Source: Lotus japonicus (Eukaryota; Streptophyta; Magnoliopsida; Fabales; Fabaceae). Taken from it: a stretch of 64,000 bases of DNA. Every line of letters starts with the position of its first letter. Position 1 is the first letter of the stretch. The stretch spans positions 27,932,743-27,996,742 of the forward strand of contig NC_080043.1 in the NCBI RefSeq assembly GCF_012489685.1. The letters run 5' to 3'. Shown here one piece after another: positions 1 through 10,230 of this stretch. The translations under genes and the position numbers were made by a program. The notes under the pieces were generated by a model that searched no databases, was not told the origin of the DNA, and saw nothing but the letters and a program-made list of their open reading frames with translations.

Positions 1-3000
1 GCACTCTTTACGTCCATCTGATGTAGAACTATGTTGTGATTTACTGAGAAGGAGATCAACAGTCTGATTGCCTCCAGTCTTGCTACCGGAGCAAATGTTT
101 CAGTGTAGTCTATTCCTTCCTGCTGGCTGTAGCCTTGAGCAACTAGCCTTGCCTTGTTTCTGACTACATCTCCTTTCTCATTTAGCTTGTTTCTGAATAC
201 CCATTTCGTTCCAATAACATGGACATTCTCAGGCTTCTTCACTAAGCTCCAAACATCGTTCTTGGAAAATTGATTCAATTCTTCTTCCATGGCCAGAATC
301 CAATCCTTGTCCTGAAGAGCTTCATCTATGGACTTGGGTTCAATTAAGGACACCAATCCTTTCAGACTCAGCAAGGTCTCTTCAGAGGGTCTGAAGGCGG
401 ATCTGGTTCTGACTGGTTCATCTTTGTTGCCCAGAATCAATTCCTTAGGGTGAGCTGCAGTGATTCTGCTCTTCTTCAGAGTTTGTGAGTTAGAGGGACC
501 AGCTTCTTCCTCTGGTTCATCTTCCTCTGGCTCAGCTTCCTCTGGAGCTTTGCCTTTGTCAGAAACATTAATGCTTAAATCTGCAAACTTTTCAACTAGC
601 TTTGACTGGTCAGAGTCAAGCTTATCATCAAATCTAACATGAATAGATTCTTCAATAGTCTTAGCATCAGTATTATAAAATCTAAAACCTTTAGATCTAT
701 CAGAATAACCAAGTAATAGACACTTAGAAGACTTAGCATCAAATTTATGCAATCTATCCTTAGTATTGAGAACATAACAAACACAGCCAAAAGGATGAAA
801 ATAAGAAATGTTGGGTTTTATGTTCTTCCACAATTCATAAGGAGTCTTATTCAGAATTGGTCTCACAGAGATTCTGTTCTGAATGTAACATGCTGTATTT
901 ACTGCCTCTGCCCAAAAGTGCTTAGCCATGCCAGTTTCTTGGAGCATGGTTCTAGCCATCTCCTGAAGAGTTCTGTTCTTCCTCTCAACAACACCATTTT
1001 GTTGAGGAGTTCTGGGACAAGAGAAATCATGTGCAATTCCATAGGAATCAAACAGACTCTCAAACTTGTCATTCTCAAACTCTCCACCATGGTCACTTCT
1101 GACACGCACAATCCTACAAGCCTTCTCGTTTTGCACTTGAGCAATGAAGGTAGAGAACACAGCATGAGACTCATCCTTGCGGGTTAGAAACTTTACCCAT
1201 GTCCAGCGGCTATAGTCATCAACGATAACCATCCCATATCTCTTGCCACCTATAGACTCAGTTTTCACTGGTCCAAAAAGGTCGATATGCAGAAGTTCCA
1301 ACGGCCTTGAGGTTGAGACAACATTCTTTGCCTTGAAAGGGACTTTTGTGAATTTGCCTTTCTGACATGCTTCACAAAGAGCGTCTGAAGCGAACTTCAG
1401 ATTGGGTAAGCCCCTGACAAGGTTTAGCTTGCTCAGCTGAGAAATCTTTCTCATACTGGCATGCCCTAACCGTCTATGCCATACCCACTGCTCTTCATTA
1501 ACAGACAGAAGGCACTTCACATTCTGAGCCTCCAACTCAGATAATCTGATCTTATAAATGTTGTTCTTCCTCTTGCTGTTAAACAGAACAGAGCCATCGA
1601 TCTGACTTACAGCCCGGCAGGACTTTTGATTGAATATAACATCATAACCCTTGTCAGCTAATTGACTTATAGACAATAAGTTATGTGTTAAGCCGTCTAC
1701 CAATAAAACATTATCAATGCATGGACTACTATCTACACAAATAGTACCAGTACCAACAATTTTACCCTTTTCATTTCCTCCGAAGCCAACTTCGCCTCCA
1801 GGCTTAAGTTTCAGCTCTCGGAACATACGCTTTTCTCCCGTCATGTGACGCGAGCATCCACTGTCCAGATACCATGATTGGTGTTTCAGTGGAGCTATCA
1901 AGGATATCTCATTTTCATCGTTTGAGTTAGGATCTCCTTCTGATTCTGAGTCAGAGTCAACAACTTCCTTTGACTCTGATCCTTTGTCTTTGACAATGGC
2001 CATGAGTCCTTGGACTTCACCATCAGAGTCAACATCCTCTGACTCTGATTCATCGAATGTCACCATCAGACTCTTCTTGGTCTTGAAGTGCTTATTTGGC
2101 TTCTTGTCTTTCTTCAACTTTGGACAATCACTTTTGTAGTGCCCAGATTCTTTGCACTCAAAACATGTGACTTCCTTGATTGAAGACTTCTTCTGGCCTG
2201 AGGACTCATACTTTCCTTTTGCCTTTCCAGAGCCTTTGAACTTGCTCTGCCTGTGCTTCCAGATGCGGTTGAGTCTCTTGGAGATCAGAGTCAGCTCATC
2301 TTCATCAGAATCTTCTGATGCTTCTTCAGATTCTTCTTCTTCAGCTTGAAGAGCCTTTGACTTCTCAACCTTAGCCTTTTCAGATTTGGATTTCAAGACT
2401 ATGGACTTTTTCCTCAGATCTTGCATCTCTGAGCGCTTCAGCTCATGGCATTTCAAAATGCTGATGAGTTCTTCTAAACTCATATTCTCAACGTCTCTCG
2501 TGAGCTCTATTGAAGTCACCAAAGGCATCCAACTTTCAGGAAGACACCTGATGACCCTTATGACATGATCTTTTGTTGTGTAGCTCTTGTTGAGAGGTCG
2601 TATGCCAGCTACAAGCAATTGAAATCTGGAGAACATTTCTTCAATGGACTCATTTGGCTCCATGATGAAGGATTCATACTTTTGGATCAAAGACAATGCC
2701 TTTGATTCTTTGACTTTCTTGTTTCCTTCATGAGACATCTTCAGAGAATCAAAAATGCCTTTAGCAAACTCACGATCTGTAATCTTCTGGTACTCCTCAT
2801 AGGAAATAGCACTTAGAAGAATTGCTCTTGCTTTGTGATGTTGTGAGTACAGCTTCTTTTGATCTGCAGTCATCTCTGACCTTGGGATCTTCTTGCCATC
2901 TGCATCAACTGGACGCTCATAGCCATCCACAATAATATCCCAGAGATCTGCATCGAAACCCAGAAAGAAACTTTCCAGTCTATCTTTCCAATATTCGAAC

Positions 3001-3071
3001 CTTTGACCATTGAACATAGGAGGCTTTGCGTTGTAACCATCTCTTTGAGTTTCACTGGTGGTGGCAGCCAT
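1..3071 (-). CDS. Copia Gag-Pol polyprotein, partial (Gag, PR, IN, start of RT)
   Basis: The frame opens at the ATG at 3071 (protein start MAATTSETQRDGY) and I found no stop down to the left edge, about 1,023 codons. The RT motif near 134-61 is in the same frame as the ATG, which argues against unbalanced indels. Domains from the N-terminus: a Gag/UBN2-like region; a zinc knuckle near 2170-2110 (CKESGHYKSDC, CX2CX4HX4C); the protease active site near 1865 (WYLDSGCSRHM); the integrase zinc-binding region (WHRRLGH...CEACQKGK) near 1480-1360; the integrase core with LHIDLFGP, RSDHGGEFEN and VVERKNRTL; and the RT start YTETFAPVARLEAI at 100-60. RT catalytic motifs and RNase H are off-window. It would make virus-like particle and replication proteins in the cytoplasm. 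Apart from the duplicated PBS upstream, nothing visible makes this copy defective. Confidence 0.92.
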   Translation of the reverse strand, partial: MAATTSETQRDGYNAKPPMFNGQRFEYWKDRLESFFLGFDADLWDIIVDGYERPVDADGKKIPRSEMTADQKKLYSQHHKARAILLSAISYEEYQKITDREFAKGIFDSLKMSHEGNKKVKESKALSLIQKYESFIMEPNESIEEMFSRFQLLVAGIRPLNKSYTTKDHVIRVIRCLPESWMPLVTSIELTRDVENMSLEELISILKCHELKRSEMQDLRKKSIVLKSKSEKAKVEKSKALQAEEEESEEASEDSDEDELTLISKRLNRIWKHRQSKFKGSGKAKGKYESSGQKKSSIKEVTCFECKESGHYKSDCPKLKKDKKPNKHFKTKKSLMVTFDESESEDVDSDGEVQGLMAIVKDKGSESKEVVDSDSESEGDPNSNDENEISLIAPLKHQSWYLDSGCSRHMTGEKRMFRELKLKPGGEVGFGGNEKGKIVGTGTICVDSSPCIDNVLLVDGLTHNLLSISQLADKGYDVIFNQKSCRAVSQIDGSVLFNSKRKNNIYKIRLSELEAQNVKCLLSVNEEQWVWHRRLGHASMRKISQLSKLNLVRGLPNLKFASDALCEACQKGKFTKVPFKAKNVVSTSRPLELLHIDLFGPVKTESIGGKRYGMVIVDDYSRWTWVKFLTRKDESHAVFSTFIAQVQNEKACRIVRVRSDHGGEFENDKFESLFDSYGIAHDFSCPRTPQQNGVVERKNRTLQEMARTMLQETGMAKHFWAEAVNTACYIQNRISVRPILNKTPYELWKNIKPNISYFHPFGCVCYVLNTKDRLHKFDAKSSKCLLLGYSDRSKGFRFYNTDAKTIEESIHVRFDDKLDSDQSKLVEKFADLSINVSDKGKAPEEAEPEEDEPEEEAGPSNSQTLKKSRITAAHPKELILGNKDEPVRTRSAFRPSEETLLSLKGLVSLIEPKSIDEALQDKDWILAMEEELNQFSKNDVWSLVKKPENVHVIGTKWVFRNKLNEKGDVVRNKARLVAQGYSQQEGIDYTETFAPVARLEAIRLLISFSVNHNIVLHQMDVKS

Positions 3072-3129
3072 TGTTTTTCACACCGGCCCGGATCACTGAA
3101 CACTGTTAGGTGTGGTAATCAGAACTTGC

Positions 3130-3367
3130 GCTCTGATACCACTTGTAGGATCACGCGCTTACCACTACGCCAAAACCAATTGGTGTTAGTGAGGGCGAAA
3201 CGTTATTTCTTATAGCGTAGCAAACAGCGCCCCGTTTCGAATGCTACCTGCAGGCAGGATGCTGGCCCACCTGGACCCAACAATCCCCCCCCAAGCACCT
3301 GCCAGCCAAACTAGCTGCACAGCATGCCTTCCGTGGGATTCGAACACGGGACCTGGCTCTGATACCA
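3130..3367 (-). repeat. Duplicated primer binding site flanking a ~215-bp insert
   Basis: The 12-mer TGGTATCAGAGC, the usual plant copia PBS matching initiator Met-tRNA, occurs twice on the minus strand, at 3367-3356 next to the LTR and at 3141-3130 nearer gag. The segment between them is not LTR-like. It carries a tRNA T-arm-like piece (GTTCGAATCCCACGG, near 3350-3330) beside the first PBS and a tRNA D-arm/A-box-like piece (TGGCGTAGTGGTAAGCGCG, near 3173-3155) beside the second. The tRNA halves are thus in permuted order. I see the duplication directly; its origin is inference. Confidence 0.75.
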
Positions 3368-3369
3368 AT

Positions 3370-4651
3370 TGAAGGTATGAAAAACGGTAGAAAAGGGGGG
3401 GTTTGAATAACGTTTTCAGAACAAAACTTCCACCTTACAGATTTTGACAAATCTTTCGAGAACTTAAGTGCTAAAGATAAGAGATAGAAAAGCACACAAG
3501 TATTTTATCCTGGTTCACTTGATAAATCCCTCAAGCTAATCCAGTCCACCCGTTAAGGTGATTTCTTCCTTCTTAGAATGAAGGCAATCCACTAATCAGA
3601 TAATTGTTACAACTGCACTTGAAACCTACAAGTGACTAACAATACACTAACTTAGCTCACACTAAGATTCACTCTCTTAGTCTTCTCTAGGATCCGATCA
3701 ACCTTGATCTCCTAAAGGAATCACCACTAAGATTCACTCTCTTAGTCTTCTCTAGGATCCGATCAACCTTGATCTCCTAAAGGAACTAAACAAACTGTTT
3801 ATCAAAGAAATGTTTACAAGAGATTTGCTTCTAAAAAGCTAATAGTAAACACAATGAATTTCAGATGAAAGAAAGCTTAGAATATTTTGAATATCTTGCG
3901 CGTGTGTATTGCTTCTTCTCAGTTTCTTCGCAGCTTCTTTCAATCTTCAGCCTCTATATATACTCCAAGGATTAGGGTTAAGCGTTGCATGGGAAATGCT
4001 ACCGTTGGAGGGCAGTTCTGGAAAATCCAGCTTCTGTTGTGGCTGAGAACGTTAGGTAGGTCGTCAGGAAGGTACACTTGCTTTTGTACTTGGATAGCGA
4101 CTTGACCTTTTAACCTAGGAGACTTCTGATCAGGGGAATACTTCATATTGGAACTTGTGAAGCCGGTTGATCAGAGTCAGAGGGAAAGCACAGATCCTCT
4201 GACCATTGTATCTTCTGATTCTGAACTCAGAGGGAAGAACATGGCCTTCAGAGTTTCTTGCTTCTGGACTTCAGAGTTTCCACTATTCAGCTTCTGGATC
4301 TTCAGAGTCTTCTACACCATCAGAACTTCTGAACCTTCAGTGTTTCTTGGTTATCAGAACTTCTGGATCTTCAGAGCTTCTAGCGACTGAGTCCACATCA
4401 GAGTTTGTATAGCTTCAGAACTTCTGAAGCTTTTCCACTGTTCATACTGAACATGGTGAATGCGAAAGCGTTGCTTGGGTCACTCTTTATACACAGTGCT
4501 TCTGATTTGTGTGAGATTGAGTTGAGGTCAGAGCCTGTAAATAGCACACTCAGAAAAACACGTTAGAGTACCACAATTGTTCATATCAAAAGGTTAACTT
4601 GTAATCATCAAAACATAGAGTTGTACTACTAGATCAAAACTTGATCTTACA
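3370..4651 (-). repeat. 5' LTR of the copia element
   Basis: About 1,282 bp bounded by TG at 4651 and CA at 3370, immediately followed on the minus strand by the PBS. A TATA-like run (TATATATAGAG) lies near 3964-3952 on the minus strand. The outer half (about 4150-4450) is packed with imperfect short repeats of the TTCAGA/TCTGAA kind. It contains a 65-bp-period tandem duplication, listed separately. Only one LTR is in the window, so its age cannot be estimated. Confidence 0.85.
3661..3785. repeat. Tandem duplication, 65-bp period, inside the copia LTR
   Basis: The 60-bp block at 3661-3720 is repeated at 3726-3785, apparently without mismatch, with five bases between. The unit contains CTCTCTTAGTCTTCTC and GATCCGATCAACC. 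Near identity implies a recent duplication, or one maintained in the family. Confidence 0.95.
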
Positions 4652-6647
4652 GTGCCGTGCTCCTATTTGCTAATTGGATGACAACACCCGTAGGTTTCAA
4701 AGGTCCAAGTGAAAGTGATTTAAAAATAGACATAGGCATCACATTAATTGAAGCTCCTAGATCTAGCATGGCATTTTCAAATTTAGTATCACCTATGACA
4801 CAAGGAACAGAAAACGTACCTGGATCCTCACATTTTTCAGGAACATCAGAAACAGGAGCAGGTTTACCAGCTTTACCTATGATTGCAGAAACGTTTCTCC
4901 CCATGCGAACTCTTTCATTTCCTTTCAGCTTCCTTTTCTGAGTGCATAATTCTTTCAGAAACTTTGCATATCTTGGAATTTGCTTGAGTGCATCAAGTAG
5001 AGGTATGTTCACCTCCACTTTCTTGAATATCTCCAAGATTCCCTTATCTACCTCTTCTTTCTTCTTGCTTGGCATAGCTTTCGGAGGGAATGGAAGAGGA
5101 ATGGAAGGTGGTTGTACTTGGAAGGTTCTTGTGGCAGTGGTCTCTGTCTCCTTTTCAGGTTCAGGCTCTGGCTCTGGTCCATGATTTGCATCAATTTGCT
5201 TCCCCGACCGTAAGGTGATGGCACTCACATTTCTTGGATTCACAACCGTCTGAGAGGGCAGCTTATCAGAATTCTGGGACTGTAGCTGGTTTATTGAAGT
5301 AGCCATCTGTCCTATCTGGGTGGTCAGATTCTGAATAGAGGATCTGGTGTCTTGTTGGAACTGTATGTTTTGGGCTGTCATCTGCTTCAACATGTCCTCC
5401 AATGAAGATTCTTTAGATTGCGGTGCAGCAGGGTTGTTAGCCTGTTGTTGCATTGGAGGAGGAACATATGGTCTAGCTCTATTCTGAAACGGTGCTTGGG
5501 CAGGTTGTGACTGATCAGACCATCTAAGATTTGGATGATTTCTCCAGCCAGGGTTATATCTGTTAGATGACAGATCATAATTTTGCTGAGGTCGATTATT
5601 GAAAATGTTGGCAGCATATGCTTCAGGATTCTCATCCGTAGGTTCCTGCAGAGAAGGACAAACATCAGTATTATGGTCTTTAGTGCAAATGCCACAAACC
5701 TTTTCCTGTTGTGAAGGTTTATTCTGGTTCATGGCCAATTGAGTAACCAAGCTGGCAATGGTTTCCATCCTCTTCTCAAGCTTGTCCATCCTTGGATCTG
5801 TCCCAATCTCATTAACAGTTTTAACAGCATCATTACTCCTTGTGTGAAACTGCTGAGAATTAGCAGCCATCTTCTCAAACAACTGCCTGGCTTCAGTAGG
5901 AGTCATGTCATTCAATGCACCTCCACAAGCAGCATCAATGAGATGTCTTTCCATGTTGAGCAAACCCTCATAGAAATACTGAACTAGGAGCTGCTCGGAA
6001 ATCTGGTGATGGGGGCAGCTCACACATAGTGTCTTGAATCTTTCCCAGTATTCATGTAGAGTCTCTCCATGTAGCTGCCTGATTCTTGAGATGTCTTTTC
6101 TGATTGAAGTTGTCCTAGAGGCAGGGAAGAACTTCTCAAGAAACTTTCTTTTCAGGTCGTCCCAGCTTGCAATGGACGAAGGAGGCAGGATATACAGCCA
6201 AGTCTTTGCAATTCCCTGAAGAGAATGAGGAAAAGCCTTCAAACAGATATGATCTTTGTCAACTTCAGGAGGCTTCATGGTGGATATGACAGTACGAAAC
6301 TCCTTGATATGCATATGAGGATCTTCACCTGCAAGACCACCAAACTTAGGCAATAAATGGATTAGTCCAGTTTTGAGTACACATGGTACATCCTCAGGAT
6401 ACTGGATACACAAGCTTTCGTAGGTGAAATCAGGTGCAGCCAGCTCCCTTAATGTTCTTTCTCGCGGTCCTTCTTCAGCCATGTTATCAAAAACTGCAAC
6501 AAAATCAGAATCAAAATCAAGGTCAGAATCAGAATCACTTGAATGAGGATCAATTACAAAAGCTCTACGTGCTCTAATTAACCTATGAAACTCTCTATCT
6601 ATTTCAGAAATTAATGGATGCACAAACCCAGGATTTGCCCTAGTCAT
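4647..6647 (-). pseudogene. Athila-like Gag-protease ORF, truncated by the copia insertion
   Basis: 666 codons starting MTRANPGFVHPLI. An acidic serine-aspartate stretch (residues ~36-48) precedes a Retrotrans_gag domain at about 80-270 (HIKEFRTVISTMKPPE, AKTWLYILPPSSI, LHEYWERFKTLC). A zinc knuckle (VCGICTKDHNTDVCPSL) follows near 318-334, then a proline/glutamine-rich linker. A retroviral-type protease begins at the end (MLDLGASINVMP, near 630-641). The last residues before the stop (TAL) derive partly from the inserted LTR: the natural reading is cut at ANRS/4652. Gag packages the RNA genome and the protease matures the polyprotein. This copy cannot make pol from this locus. Confidence 0.9.
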
Positions 6648-6902
6648 GCAACACTAAGTATCCCAAGTAGAATAAGAATGAAAGTAAATTTTTTTTTTCA
6701 AAACCCTAAAAAAAACTTTTGGCGGAAGGCCTTTTTTTGCGTTTTTAAGAATCGATCTACCCCAAAAACATATATAATATGTTGAATTTCGAGTTCTGGA
6801 GCAAAAGATACGGCCGTTTGAAGTTACAGCTTAATTATCCTTCAAAAATCACTATTCCTTACCTTCAGCAACAAATCCAGTACCTGCGTCAGAGATCGAA
6901 CT

Positions 6903-6957
6903 TGTTAATACTACTACTAATAATACTAATACTACTAATGCTAATACTAACTCTATT
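6903..6957. repeat. ACT/AAT trinucleotide-rich tract in the gypsy leader
   Basis: An imperfect run of TACTACTAATAATACTAA-type triplets between the PBS and the gag start of the Athila-like element. Confidence 0.85.
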
Positions 6958-6980
6958 GAACCTTTGGCAAGGACGATAAT

Positions 6981-6997
6981 CCCCGGCAACGGCGCCA
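6981..6997 (-). other. Primer binding site, tRNA-Asp type
   Basis: The minus strand reads TGGCGCCGTTGCCGGGG, which matches the 3' end of plant tRNA-Asp and is the usual Athila-type PBS. It lies four bases inside the LTR edge (AATT spacer). Confidence 0.85.
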
Positions 6998-7001
6998 AAT
7001 T

Positions 7002-8040
7002 TGATTGAGGCCGTACCCGATACAAATAGTTAATTTACAAAACTGTAGTAACTAGGAAGTGACTCCTAGGTCGTTTCCCAAGGATTATCGTTCGGCACAG
7101 ATTCAATATTAAGAACCCTAAACGCACACACACTTGGGGGGGGGGGGGTGTGATTCAGTTCAAAAGATTAGCAGAAAGTAAACAAAGATTAATATGATAA
7201 GTAAAGACGGACGAATCCCTTTGTTCAGTATATCGCTGCTCAATCACGGGTATCTAAAGATCAATTCTTGTTATTAGTTTCCTAGTTCGTGAGAATTAAT
7301 TAACTAAGCGATAAATAATTCACAGATTCCTAAACTAAGCGATTAAGAATCCTTTACGCCCTAATATGAACTAAGCGAACATACATCATCTTCTAATTCG
7401 TGAACCTAAGAAATTAAGCAAACCTAAGCCAGAAGTAGAGATGAAGAAAACTAATCATGCGAAGTCTATTAAGCACTATACCTCAAGAGCGCGATATACT
7501 TTGCAAAGGAATTCGTTCGAAGGAAATTAGCCTTCCATGGATGGGGCGAATTCAACAATTATATTGGAGAAGAGAATAGGGATTAAAAGCATAAACCCTA
7601 GCAGAACTCTAATAATTACTGAAATTCGAAATTGCATAAAATAATAATGTAGAAGGTAAAGGTTCTTGTTTCTCTCAGCACAAACCCTTAAATAGGAGCT
7701 GAGATCACAAATCCTAATCAAAATCAAATCCTAACAAATCCTAAAGATAGAGTTTTAAAATAACAACCTAAATAAGTTTGCATCTGAAAGATATCAAACT
7801 TAATTTATTCCGAAATTAAATCCTAATATTTCCTAAAATACAATCTTCACTCCAGCACAATCAAATCTTCATTCCGCAATTCCCCAAAATGCCCTTGATG
7901 TCAAATAAAACCTGAAAATAAGAATAAACGTAATTAGACCAAATAATAGAAATCTCTGTCAAGCAAGGTCAATTAATTACGAATAATCATTAATAATGAC
8001 AAATTAAGGTTATATAAAATGGGTAAAATATTGCTCATCA
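7002..8040 (-). repeat. 5' LTR of the Athila-like gypsy element
   Basis: About 1,039 bp, starting TGATGAGCAATATTT at 8040 and ending in CA at 7003-7002 just before the PBS spacer. It contains a run of about 14 G (plus strand) near 7135-7148. The host sequence next to it starts ATATG (8041-8045), the expected TSD half. Confidence 0.82.
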
Positions 8041-8044
8041 ATAT

Positions 8045-8191
8045 GCCAGGTTTGGAAAAGGTTGGAGAGCTTTCTGCACCACACATGAATTGATGAAAGG
8101 CGATATGCTGACATTTTTCTTTACAAGTGAAAAAATTGGTTTTGTTGATGTATTAATTCACTCTGAGACATGCACGCTTGAAGGCATTTGA
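8045..8191 (+). pseudogene. B3 DNA-binding-domain fragment (REM-like)
   Basis: An open stretch of 48 codons ends in TGA at 8189-8191. It contains GKGWRAFCTTHELMKGD followed by LTFFFTSEKIGFVDVLI. The pattern W..F...(N/H).L..GD...F followed by a beta-strand is the C-terminal half of a plant B3 domain, which binds DNA in REM/ARF-like transcription factors. Nothing upstream completes the domain, because the gypsy LTR ends four bases earlier at 8040. I infer that the retrotransposon insertion cut off the 5' part. It could also be a terminal exon of a degraded gene. No promoter or further exon was recognised. Confidence 0.45.
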
Positions 8192-9806
8192 AACGGTTTG
8201 AACAATAGGCAGAGCTTAAGTTTCATTCAATATATTCTGAAGTCAGTACCTCTATGAGTTATTTATGGAACATACTGTCTGTTCTGTGGGTGAAACTTTT
8301 GCCCTACAAAATTGTTAATGCTACATTTCCGTGCAAAGCACTGGTTCACATACTAGTAAACAAACAATACTGAGATATGGCACAACTTGGTGAAAAAATT
8401 TAATCTCTATAAAAATTGAAGGTTCGAAACAAACCTTCAAGAAATATCCTTGAAAGGATAAAATTGCCTTTATTCCTAATGGAATGTTTTAGTGATGATG
8501 AGAATGAAGCCTTTAAGAACCTTACTAGGTTTTGATTATGGATGTTGTTCAAACTTTAATAATGATTGCACAATAGATTGATGTTTGTTTGAAAATATAA
8601 AGAAAGCAAGTAAGTTAATGGAGAAAGAACATGTATGAGAACTTTCTTGGCTTAAATTTCATTGTTTGAACTTTGTGTATTTTAGTGATTCAAACACGTA
8701 ATATGTTAAGCAAATGATTCATCTACATTAGTTCAACCTTACATCATCGGTGTCTTGCATGAGTGGATATCAATAAATCTCTAATTTTAAACATTGATGT
8801 CTCTCTCACATGACTAAGAAAAAAAGTTATCACGAAGTTTGAGCGTTTAATGATTAACAAAACTAACTCTATGTATATAAATTAGGATTATTAGGTGATT
8901 AAATCTATTTTGAACTCAAAACTTTGTAGCTTTCGCTCACAAGTTTAATAAAGCAAAATATCATAGGAGATTAGTCTAAGATATAACATGAAGATCAAGA
9001 GAGAGTCACTAAATCATAAACAAGAAACATACTTTTGCAATTACATAGAAAACATAAGTATCATAAAACTACATCAAATCCCAACAGAAGAAAGATTAGA
9101 TATCCATGGAAATCGATAGCTTTACAAATATGAAAAAGAGCAATGAAGAATTGAAACTTCGCGATGACTCGCCGTTGAATTCAGCATCCAATCTTTCTCG
9201 CAAGTGCTTCTATATTTCTTCCATGTTTTCTTTGTTTCGGTTCAAAGAACTCAGAAGTCAAAAACCTGAAAAGGATTGAAATAATTCAAAACTCTCTTTG
9301 TTCTGCCTTATTTTTTCTTTTAAAAAGGTGTTGTGGCTGCTCTACTTGCGGTATGCGCCACGCTACTTCGTTTTCTATCCCTACTACACGGGCCCTACTA
9401 TTGGTACTAAGCGCTACTCCGTTTTCCATCCACACTGCGCTAGCAAAATCTTGCTCAACGCTTGTTTGTTCACGGATCCAACCGTTAAAATTAGAGGTTC
9501 ATGTTTTATGAGTTATATATCCAAATTTTAGCTCGATCTAGCGGTTGCAACTTTTATTGGAAAACTTTAAACTTCATGCATCAAAATGTTGGGATTAGAA
9601 TTGAAATTATCATAAAACCTAACATAAACCAAAATACTTACGAGACTAACTAATTGGGGATTAAAATGATATAAATTTAAGCACACAAGTCAAATAAGTT
9701 CCTAAATTTAGAGTGAAAAATAAGTAAATTTAGAACTTATCAATAGACTTGGAAGTGAATTAAAATATCTTATTGGAAAGAAAGTGACTTCATGGAATAA
9801 GGGTAG
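8192..9806. other. Intergenic sequence, nothing recognised
   Basis: AT-rich sequence with only short accidental ORFs. I see no splice-linked exons, RNA gene or clear repeat boundary. Confidence 0.6.
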
Positions 9807-10230
9807 TGATAAAAATAGAAGTGACACAAGAAAGGGAGACTTGAATTGTGTCTTAAAGAAAATGAACTTTTCAAACGTTTTGCTTATAAAAATACAAGTT
9901 CTCAAATCGTTTCGAAATATTTTATGCGGCAAATTGTTTTAAAACGATTTTAACCGATAACAAAAGGCAGTAAGAAAAAACAACACAAGAGATTTTTATC
10001 CTTGTTCACCCAATATCGGCGGGCTACGTCATTGGCTTTCACCAAGATTTTCACTAAGTATTAAATATGACTTCTCCCAGTATTCGACAGGACTTCTCCC
10101 AACAAGTATTTGATATGACTTCTCCCAACAAGTATTTGACAAGACTCCTCCCAATAAGTATTCTACATGTCTCCTCCTAGTATTCTACAGCACTTCTCCC
10201 AACAAGTATTCTACAGGAATCCTCCTAGTA
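9807..10230 (-). repeat. Old copia-type LTR, antisense fragment (left part)
   Basis: This stretch matches, in inverted orientation, the end of the LTR at 15130-15465. Both share ACACAAGAAA, then TTGAATTGTGT, then AACACAAGAGATTTTTAT-like and CACCAAGATTT-like blocks. They also share a run of diverged ~21-bp repeats (ACTTCTCCCAACAAGTATT, 10068-10230). The likely LTR end is the TG on the plus strand at 9807. The fragment stops at 10230 where a younger LTR has inserted, and resumes at 15466 (TAGTATTCTATAGGACTTCTCC). Its far end was not located. Confidence 0.7.

Larger units (their letters stand above)
1..4651 (-). mobile_element. Ty1/copia LTR retrotransposon, 5' part (runs off the left edge)
   Basis: Reading leftward from 4651 the order is LTR (4651-3370), tRNA-type primer binding site, gag start at 3071, zinc knuckle, protease, integrase and the beginning of RT at the window edge. 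Gag, protease, integrase, RT in this order is the Ty1/copia arrangement. The LTR starts TGTAAGATCAAG and ends TTCA, so it has TG...CA termini. The element interrupts the protease region of the neighbouring gypsy element exactly at 4651/4652. The five bases next to the junction (GTGCC on the plus strand) should therefore recur beyond the missing 3' LTR. The 3' half and second LTR lie outside the window. Confidence 0.93.
4652..8040 (-). mobile_element. Athila-like Ty3/gypsy retrotransposon, 5' part, interrupted by the copia element
   Basis: From right to left: LTR (8040-7002), a PBS matching the 3' end of plant tRNA-Asp (6997-6981), leader, and a gag-protease ORF starting at 6647 that is cut at 4652 by the copia LTR. 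The gag style, the tRNA-Asp PBS and the DLGA protease motif are typical of the Athila/Tat branch. The remaining pol and the 3' LTR presumably lie to the left of the window, beyond the copia insertion. The right end touches a B3-like coding fragment, so this element may have landed in a host gene. Confidence 0.85.

Noticed and set aside
747..1187. 146-codon plus-strand ORF
   Set aside because: It is opposite the copia integrase, which carries all the expected motifs on the minus strand.
3150..3350. Possible tRNA gene or SINE
   Set aside because: A-box-like and B-box-like pieces are present but in the wrong order, and no cloverleaf closes. It is reported instead as an insert between duplicated PBSs.
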